This document shows, piece by piece, positions 58,383-64,000 of a DNA stretch of 64,000 nt. Positions within the stretch are counted from its first letter, which is position 1. Every line of letters begins with the position of its first letter. Made by a program: the position numbers and the translations under genes. This stretch comes from CAYSUS01 sp964434165. GTDB lineage: Bacteria > Planctomycetota > Planctomycetia > Pirellulales > Thermoguttaceae. The DNA lies in NCBI GenBank assembly GCA_964434165.1, contig CAYSUS010000004.1:70540-134539 (forward strand). Reading direction: 5' to 3'. The notes beneath the pieces were generated by a model. That model did no database searches, was not told the origin of the DNA, and worked only from the letters and a program-made list of their open reading frames with translations.

Positions 58383-59687
58383 ATGCCGTGGATTTCGGAG
58401 AGGTCGGACGAGATCAGCCGCCAGCGCCTTGCGGAGCTGATGGAAGAGACCGTGGAGGAATGCCGCAAGCGGATCTGCCCCAAGCCCAAGCGCGTCCTGC
58501 TGCTCCCGCCGGACATCACCCGAGCGCACTCCGGGGCAGGCATGCTCACCGAGGCGCTCTACAACCTGCTCAAGGACGAGGCCGAGATCCACGTGATCCC
58601 GACACTGGGGCAGCACGTGCCGCACACCGAGGAGGAGAACCGGTGGATGTTCGGCTCCATCCCCAACGAGCGGATCCACGCCCACGACTGGCGCGGCGGC
58701 GTGACCCGCGTGGGCGAGGTGCCGGCCGATTTCGTCAAGGAGAAGACCCGCGGCGCGGCCGACTGGGCCTTTCCCGTGTGGCTCAACAAGATGCTCGTCG
58801 AGGAGTCGTGGGACCTGGTCATCAACGTGGGGCACGTCGTGCCGCACGAGGTGCTGGGCTTCGCCAACCACAACAAGAACTACTTCATCGGCCTGGCCGG
58901 CAAGGAACTGATCTGCACCTCGCACATGGCGGCCGCCTGCTGCGGGATCGAGAACAACCTCGGCACGCTCACCACGCCGGTCCGCGCCTGCTTCAACAAG
59001 GCTGAGGAGGATTTCCTCGGTCGCCTGCCCGACCTGTACGTCCAGGTCGTGCTGGCGCGCAACCCGCGGGGCGCGCTGGTCCACACCGGCGTGTACGTGG
59101 GCGACGACCTGGAGACGTACCTCCAGGCCGCGCGCCAGTCGCGCGAGCAGAACATCACCGTGTTCGACGAGCCGGTCAGCAAGATCGTGTGCGTGATGCA
59201 GGGCGACGAGTTCTTCAGCACCTGGGTGGCCAACAAGGCCGTGTATCGCACGCGCATGGCCCTGGCCGACGGCGGCGAGCTGATGATCATCGCCCCGGGG
59301 CTGAAGCGGTTCGGCGAGCAGCCCGAGGTCGATGTCCTGATCCGCAAATACGGCTACGTGGGCACGCCCCGGGTGATGGAGGCCTATCGCCGGAACCCCG
59401 ACATGCAGGACCTGGCCCACGGCACGGCGCACCTGATCCACGGATCGAGCGAGGGGCGGTTCACGATCACCTACGCCCCGGGCCACATGACCCGCGAGGA
59501 GATCGAGGGCGTGGGCTTCCAGTACGCCGACCTCGGCCAGGCCCTCGCCGAGTATCCCCCCGAGAAGCTCAAGGAAGGCTGGAACGAGCGAAACGGCGAG
59601 CGGTTCTTCTTCATCCCCACGCCCTCGGCCGGGCTGTGGTCCACGCGCGAGAAGCTCTTCAACCGGCCGGCGGGTTTCGAGACCTAG
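58383..59687 (+). CDS. LarA-like nickel-dependent racemase family protein
   Basis: This 434-aa DUF2088/LarA-family protein may racemise or epimerise a hydroxy acid using a nickel-pincer cofactor. It shows LLPPDITRAHSGAGMLTEAL, the PTLGQHVPHTEEENRWMF loop and VVPHEVLGFANHNKNYFIG, where His and Lys in the LarA pocket are expected. The rest follows the two-domain layout. No larB, larC or larE is close, so cofactor synthesis would be encoded elsewhere. ATG 58383 follows AGAGGA. Substrate is unknown, because many LarA homologues are not lactate racemases. Confidence 0.87.
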   Translation: MPWISERSDEISRQRLAELMEETVEECRKRICPKPKRVLLLPPDITRAHSGAGMLTEALYNLLKDEAEIHVIPTLGQHVPHTEEENRWMFGSIPNERIHAHDWRGGVTRVGEVPADFVKEKTRGAADWAFPVWLNKMLVEESWDLVINVGHVVPHEVLGFANHNKNYFIGLAGKELICTSHMAAACCGIENNLGTLTTPVRACFNKAEEDFLGRLPDLYVQVVLARNPRGALVHTGVYVGDDLETYLQAARQSREQNITVFDEPVSKIVCVMQGDEFFSTWVANKAVYRTRMALADGGELMIIAPGLKRFGEQPEVDVLIRKYGYVGTPRVMEAYRRNPDMQDLAHGTAHLIHGSSEGRFTITYAPGHMTREEIEGVGFQYADLGQALAEYPPEKLKEGWNERNGERFFFIPTPSAGLWSTREKLFNRPAGFET

Positions 59688-59820
59688 TGGGGTACTGGAC
59701 ACAGATTGCACACTCACCGCTCGGAAACGTCGCCATTTCGGTAACGCTTCCCGTGCAATCCTCTCCAAGCATTGCCTGGCCCTGGTGCCCACGCTCCGCG
59801 TGGAAACCGACACCGTCGAA

Positions 59821-59928
59821 TCCCGAAGCGACAGCGAGGGACCCGGCGGTTCGCGGCCTTTCCGTCGGCCTTCCCTCGCCGACGCTTCGGGCTACGATGC
59901 CGGCCTTCCCTCGCTGACGCCTCGGGCG
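59821..59928. repeat. Palindromic dispersed repeat, family A (full copy plus extra arm)
   Basis: Left arm TCCCGAAGCGACAGCGAGGG (59821-59840) pairs with TCCCTCGCCGACGCTTCGGG (59872-59891), and another right arm TTCCCTCGCTGACGCCTCGG lies at 59906-59925. The repeat supplies the stop codon and last residues of the Hsp70-family gene that ends at 59892. Confidence 0.75.
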
Positions 59929-62762
59929 GCGACGTGCTGCCCCAGACGCAACCCCTTGGGCAGCGATTCGCCGAACACCAGGCCCTCCTCCTCCTCGTCG
60001 AGCGAGCCGCCGTCGCGGACCAGCTCGACGAAGTGGGCCGGGCAGCCCTGCGCGGCCAGCCACCCGAGCACCTTGCGACGGGGCTTCTCCCCCAAGTCGC
60101 GATAGCGGTCCTCTGTCCGCCGCGCCATCTGCATCACCGCCAGCGGCATGTGGCCGTCGTAGGGCGCGTCCATGAGCCGCTCGATCCACTGCGCGGCCGC
60201 GTCCGGCGGCACGACCGTGTTCAGCGGGCCATAGACCGGCACCCGCGCGGCGATCCGCCCCAGGGCCCAGACGATCGCCCCGCGCACGGCCTCCATCTTC
60301 TTGCGCGGGAGCAGGTCGAGCAGAATGCCGCCCAGCTCGAGCTTCGTCGGCGCGGGCAGCAGCTCCAGCGATCCCAGCAGGCGCCATACTTCGGCCATCT
60401 CGTGCGAGCCCACGGCAAACTCGCCCCCCTTGCCGCGCCCCGTGGTCATCTGCCGGTGCAGAGAGCGGATGGGGCCCAGCAGCGGATCGGCCAAAGCCTG
60501 CTGCTGACCGGCCGCCAGCCCTCCGGCGATGCGCCGCCACAAGATCCACCACTCGGCGCGGCAGGCGGGCGAGGGGTGCAGGAGCTTGCCCTGCAGGCGC
60601 CGCCAGGTCTCGGCCACGCGCCAGTCGTCGATCGACAGCCCGTAGCCCGGGCGCAGGCCGAACCCCAGCAGGTTCAGCCACCGGGCCTCGTGCGTCTCGC
60701 TGCGGCGCCGGCCCTGCTCGACCTCCATGAGGGCCTCCCACAGGCGCCGCAACAGCGAGGCCGGCCACTGGTCGCGCGAGGCCCCGATTGCCCGGGCCAG
60801 GCCCTTGACCAGCCCGGCCGGCTTGTCGCGGCCCTCGGGGCCGAACACGCTTTGGATCGCCGCCCGGCACTCCTGCCACACGGCCTCGTCGAGGAAGCCC
60901 TCGCTCTCGGCAGCCGACTCGTGGGCCGCCACGTCGGTTTGGGTGGCCGAGCGCACGTCGAACTCCAGGCGCCAGGTGCGCCGGCCGTCGGCCTCGCCGC
61001 ACCACATCTCCAGGGTGCCGATCTCGCTGAGCCGGGCGTGGAGCTCCACGTCGATCGTGCCCGACTCGCCCTTCTTGCGCGTGCGGAGCACGGTGCGGAT
61101 GGGCGGCAGCGGCGTCATCTGCTCGCGGTCCACGGCCACGACCTCGCCGGGCCGGTCGGTCAGGCGCGTGCTGGAGATGAACAGCGGGAACTCGACCGGC
61201 TCGGAGACCAGGAGCTCAAAGCGGTGCTCCTCCAGATCGACGTCCTGGCCCGGCTCCGTGCTGGCCGGCACCAGGCACACGGCCTGCGGCTCGGCGCTCT
61301 CCACGCCCACGTAGTAGGTTCGCGCCAGCCCCGCCGCGATCCGCACACCCTGCCCGCGGCGGACCATCCCGTAATAGGCCGCGCCCCGGGCGACGGCCAG
61401 GTCGAGCCGCTCGTTCTCCAACAGGACCGGCCGCCACGGCACGCCGGCCGCGGGGTCGCTGAACCAGCCGCTCAAGCTGTCGAGAACGCGGTCGCGGATC
61501 GCCGTCGAGAGGAACAGGCCGCCGTTTAGCAGCACGATGTCGGGCCGGGCCGGGTCGTGGTCGGGCTGCGGCACGCCGTCGTCGAGGGCCACGTGGCGAT
61601 GGGCCGAGAGAAACGCGGCCAGGTAGCGGGTCACCGCCGGATCGGACGCGTACGGCAGGCCGAACTCCTGAAAGCCCGACCGCCGGGACGACGGCCGGGC
61701 GTCGAGAGGCACGCGGGGGAAGAACCCGTCGAGCAGGAGCCCGTGCACTTCGTCGCGCGTCACCTCGACCTGGAGGCCCCCGCCGATCAGCCGCGCCCCC
61801 TTGCCCGGCAGGCTCAGCGTGAACCGCTCCGGGGCTCCCTCGCTCAACAGGGTCTCCTTGACCTGCCGGCAGGTGCGCACCAGCACGGCCCACTGGCGCG
61901 GCGCGAGCTGGTTTCCCTCGCCGGCCAGGCGGCGCTCGACGTGCTGGGCCAGGGCCAGGTCGAGGTTGTCGCCTCCGAGGATGAGGTGATCGCCCACGGC
62001 CACGCGGTGGAACTGCACGCGCCCGCCCTCGGCGCGGCGCACGCGGATGAGGGTGAAGTCGCTGGTCCCCCCGCCCACGTCGCAGACGAGGATCTTCTGG
62101 CCCGGCTCGACCCGCTCCTCCCAGCCCTCGCTATGGGCGTCGATCCAGGCGTAGAAGGCGGCCTGCGGCTCTTCGATGAGCACCACGCGCGCCAGCCCCG
62201 CCTGGGCCGCGGCCTTGACGGTCAGCTCGCGGGCCACCTCGTCGAACGAGGCCGGCAGCGTGAGCACGATGTCCTGCTCGCGCAAGGGGAACTGGGGGAA
62301 GCGATGGTCCCAGGCGTCGGCCACGTGCTTGAGATAGCGGCCGCTGACCTCGATGGGCGAGAGGCGGTCGCAATCGGGCGCGCCCTGCCAGGGGAGCAAT
62401 CCGGCCGTGCGATCCACGCCCGAGTGACACAGCCACGACTTGGCCGAGGCGGCCAGGCGCCCGGGCACCAGCGTGCCCTGGTCCCGGGCGAAGAACCCCA
62501 CGGCATACCCGGGCTCCTCGCGGCTCCACGGCAGGCGGATCGCCCCGGCGCCGAGTTCGCCCGAAGCCGGCTGGTAGTGGAACGACGGGAGCGTCTCCCG
62601 GGCTTCGACCTGCCCCGGGGCCACGAGCTGCGGCACGGCGAAGGTCCGCACGCGCCACGGCGACTGCTCGGGATCGACGTAGCAGACCGCGGAGTTCGTG
62701 GTGCCCAGGTCGATTCCGACGACGTAGCGGGGAGGGGCGTCCTGGTTGGGGGAGGCTGGCAC
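59892..62762 (-). CDS. Large Hsp70-family protein
   Basis: This 956-aa protein has an actin-like ATPase core of Hsp70 type: IDLGTTNSAVCYVD (phosphate 1), IVLTLPASFDEVARELTVKA, ILVCDVGGGTSDFTLI (phosphate 2) and PDIVLLNGGLFLS (adenosine). A long region after residue 500 matches the extended C-terminus (DUF3731-like) of the YegD/HscC-like group instead of a canonical substrate-binding domain. No DnaJ or GrpE partner lies nearby. The last residues (ARGVSEGRPAS) come from a family A repeat, so the original C-terminus has probably been altered. It is on the minus strand from ATG 62762. Confidence 0.92.
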   Translation of the reverse strand: MPASPNQDAPPRYVVGIDLGTTNSAVCYVDPEQSPWRVRTFAVPQLVAPGQVEARETLPSFHYQPASGELGAGAIRLPWSREEPGYAVGFFARDQGTLVPGRLAASAKSWLCHSGVDRTAGLLPWQGAPDCDRLSPIEVSGRYLKHVADAWDHRFPQFPLREQDIVLTLPASFDEVARELTVKAAAQAGLARVVLIEEPQAAFYAWIDAHSEGWEERVEPGQKILVCDVGGGTSDFTLIRVRRAEGGRVQFHRVAVGDHLILGGDNLDLALAQHVERRLAGEGNQLAPRQWAVLVRTCRQVKETLLSEGAPERFTLSLPGKGARLIGGGLQVEVTRDEVHGLLLDGFFPRVPLDARPSSRRSGFQEFGLPYASDPAVTRYLAAFLSAHRHVALDDGVPQPDHDPARPDIVLLNGGLFLSTAIRDRVLDSLSGWFSDPAAGVPWRPVLLENERLDLAVARGAAYYGMVRRGQGVRIAAGLARTYYVGVESAEPQAVCLVPASTEPGQDVDLEEHRFELLVSEPVEFPLFISSTRLTDRPGEVVAVDREQMTPLPPIRTVLRTRKKGESGTIDVELHARLSEIGTLEMWCGEADGRRTWRLEFDVRSATQTDVAAHESAAESEGFLDEAVWQECRAAIQSVFGPEGRDKPAGLVKGLARAIGASRDQWPASLLRRLWEALMEVEQGRRRSETHEARWLNLLGFGLRPGYGLSIDDWRVAETWRRLQGKLLHPSPACRAEWWILWRRIAGGLAAGQQQALADPLLGPIRSLHRQMTTGRGKGGEFAVGSHEMAEVWRLLGSLELLPAPTKLELGGILLDLLPRKKMEAVRGAIVWALGRIAARVPVYGPLNTVVPPDAAAQWIERLMDAPYDGHMPLAVMQMARRTEDRYRDLGEKPRRKVLGWLAAQGCPAHFVELVRDGGSLDEEEEGLVFGESLPKGLRLGQHVAARGVSEGRPAS

Positions 62763-62782
62763 GGGTAGGGGATGCCTTCAAA

Positions 62783-62842
62783 GGGACTTCCGGAGTCTTC
62801 GAGACCAAGAACTCCCGAAGTCTTCAAGACTCCGGAAGTCTG
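62783..62842. repeat. Palindromic dispersed repeat, family B (double copy)
   Basis: GGGACTTCCGGAGTCTTCGA is followed by CCCGAAGTCTTCAAGACTCC and GGAAGTCTGG, two overlapping hairpins. It straddles the stop codon of the FkbM gene (62824) and reaches to within 21 bases of the Hsp70 start. The FkbM C-terminus (TRLPES) is encoded inside it. Confidence 0.8.
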
Positions 62843-63639
62843 GTGTCACCTTGACCCACGTAAAACACCCGCTCGCCGTCGCGGCGGGTCTCGATCGCAT
62901 ATCCCCGAGCGGCCAGCCACGCGCCGACCGGGCCGCTTCGCGGCTCGCAGTCCGGCGGCGGATCGTGCACTTCGACGATCAGGCGCACGGCCGGGCTCCG
63001 CGCGAGGGTCTCGGCCGCACCCTTCAGTACGTCCAGCTCGGCCCCTTCCACGTCGATCTTCAGAAGCGCGATCTGGTCCACCCCTTCGCGCTTCAGCACC
63101 GCGTCGAGCGGCTCCAGGGGCACGCGGATCGAGCGCTTCTGCGGCCGGACCAGCGAGGCGGTCGAGGTCTCCTCCTGGTGGGCCAGCCAGGCCTCGCCCT
63201 GCTCGCAGCCCAGGGCCGCCTCCAGGCACGTCACGTTGGAAAGACCGTTGCGGCGCACGTTTCTCTCCAGCAGCCGGAAGCTGGCCGGGTGCGGCTCCAC
63301 GGCGATCACGCGGCCCTCGGACTGGACGGCCCGGGCATAGCGCAGGGCATACAGCCCGATGAACGCCCCGGCGTCCACGGCCACGGTGCCCCGGGGCGGG
63401 AGCAGGTCGGCGATACACGCTTCGTACCGAGAGGAGATCACCAACAAGTCGTCGTACGAGAAGGCGCGGATCGAAAGGCGAAAGCCGCCCGCAGTGACCG
63501 GCACGCGGACTCGCCCTGCCCCGGGCACTCGCCGCGCCGCTTTCCACAGCCCCAACAGGCCCGCGCGCAGAAGCCGGCTGGGTCCGCGCCCGTTCCGCCG
63601 CCCCTGGATCCATTTCAGAAAGCCCGGTCCACCCTCCAT
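62824..63639 (-). CDS. FkbM-family methyltransferase
   Basis: This 271-aa class I methyltransferase of the FkbM type commonly O-methylates sugars or lipids. It shows TVAVDAGAFIGLYALRYARA (SAM motif I), RVIAVEPHPASFRLLERNV (motif II), and ALLKIDVEGAELDVLKGA, the FkbM hallmark. An Arg-rich N-terminus without signal peptide precedes it. ATG 63639 is the first in a good context; longer readings start in non-protein-like sequence. The C-terminal residues derive from a palindromic repeat. It may modify the exopolysaccharide or lipids. Confidence 0.9.
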   Translation of the reverse strand: MEGGPGFLKWIQGRRNGRGPSRLLRAGLLGLWKAARRVPGAGRVRVPVTAGGFRLSIRAFSYDDLLVISSRYEACIADLLPPRGTVAVDAGAFIGLYALRYARAVQSEGRVIAVEPHPASFRLLERNVRRNGLSNVTCLEAALGCEQGEAWLAHQEETSTASLVRPQKRSIRVPLEPLDAVLKREGVDQIALLKIDVEGAELDVLKGAAETLARSPAVRLIVEVHDPPPDCEPRSGPVGAWLAARGYAIETRRDGERVFYVGQGDTRLPES

Positions 63640-64000
63640 GCGACGATCCTGCGTCTCCGCAAGCCCGCGGTGCGGCTGCGGGAAGAAAAGGCACAAAACC
63701 ATGAGTGTAGTGGATGAGCGCGCCAGCAGGGAGGGGGAGGTCGAAACGCGGCAAGGCGTCGGCCGTGGAGCGCCCTCTGGAGTGCGGCGATGCATCGCCG
63801 TTTGCCCGAGCGCACTGCCCTCCTCGCTCTTCTGGACCTGCTCCGAGAGACCGCCGGGGTCAACGCGCTGCTTGGTCAACGTGACCAGCTGCTACGGGGC
63901 CATGGGCCGACCACGGCGTGCCGCGCCGCGGCGGCGCGCGGCGGCATGGTTTGGCCCAAAAATCGCCCCTGGTTCCGCCCCGGCGATGCGGCATAATGCG
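63640..64000. other. Window end without recognised gene
   Basis: Both strands contain short open frames without family resemblance. A possible -10 element CATAAT lies at 63991-63996 but the -35 position is unconvincing. A gene may begin just outside the window. Confidence 0.4.

Overview
The window is a GC-rich (roughly two-thirds G+C) stretch of chromosome that reads as a member of the Planctomycetota. The signs are families typical of or enriched in that phylum: a DUF1559 prepilin-like protein, a PEP-CTERM protein, a DUF4159 protein beside DUF58 and MoxR genes, two ThuA-domain proteins, a DUF4091 protein, a secreted ceramidase-type protein, a Cys-rich secreted protein and several small lineage-type proteins. 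Short palindromic repeats are scattered between the genes. No rRNA, tRNA, CRISPR array, prophage or insertion sequence was recognised. Gene order is mosaic, with short operons on both strands.

Layout. 1-3.7 kb: a truncated secreted protein, an exported flavodoxin-like protein, a PAS-AAA-Fis sigma-54 activator and a P-II (glnB-type) gene with an excellent sigma-54 promoter. 4-13.1 kb: mostly secreted proteins (ThuA, TPR lipoprotein, TPR protein, Cys-rich protein, DUF4091), a small winged-helix gene with a clear sigma-70 promoter, and a terminator-bounded candidate small RNA behind a second sigma-54-like promoter. 13.4-19.6 kb: a membrane-tethered dual-specificity-type phosphatase, a response regulator/ATPase, a CBS-containing hybrid histidine kinase and a spermidine-synthase-like protein. 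19.9-22.8 kb: a cobalamin riboswitch followed by DUF1559, DUF4465/PEP-CTERM and cobO genes. 22.8-32.4 kb: trmB, a ceramidase-like gene, a GxxExxY pseudogene, DUF58 and moxR, a DUF4159 protein and a GT39-type membrane protein. 32.6-36.2 kb: an LptD/OstA-like outer-membrane protein and dgkA. 36.8-40.5 kb: the NAD-salvage operon pncB-nadE with a palindromic operator over its promoter. 40.7-44.8 kb: exopolysaccharide genes (WcaJ-type initiating transferase, GT4, Wzz). 45-50.8 kb: a C25-type peptidase overlapping a sirtuin, a DUF4139-like protein and a PQQ-type propeller lipoprotein. 50.9-64 kb: a beta-helix protein, phosphoesterase, SMP-30-like protein, exported methyltransferase, DIP1984 pair, second ThuA, LarA-like racemase, a large Hsp70-family protein and an FkbM methyltransferase.

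The most interesting locus is 19.93-22.76 kb. A promoter leads straight into a cobalamin riboswitch. The first genes behind it are a prepilin-like DUF1559 protein and a surface-sorted (PEP-CTERM) DUF4465 protein, followed by the corrinoid adenosyltransferase. This looks like a planctomycete cobalamin capture-and-activation operon in which a surface-anchored DUF4465 protein could be the corrinoid binder.

Also notable are the sigma-54 circuit around glnB, the 23-bp operator in front of pncB-nadE, the candidate sigma-54-driven small RNA, and several palindromic repeat families. Two of these families have supplied the 3' ends of coding genes (the Hsp70-family and FkbM genes).
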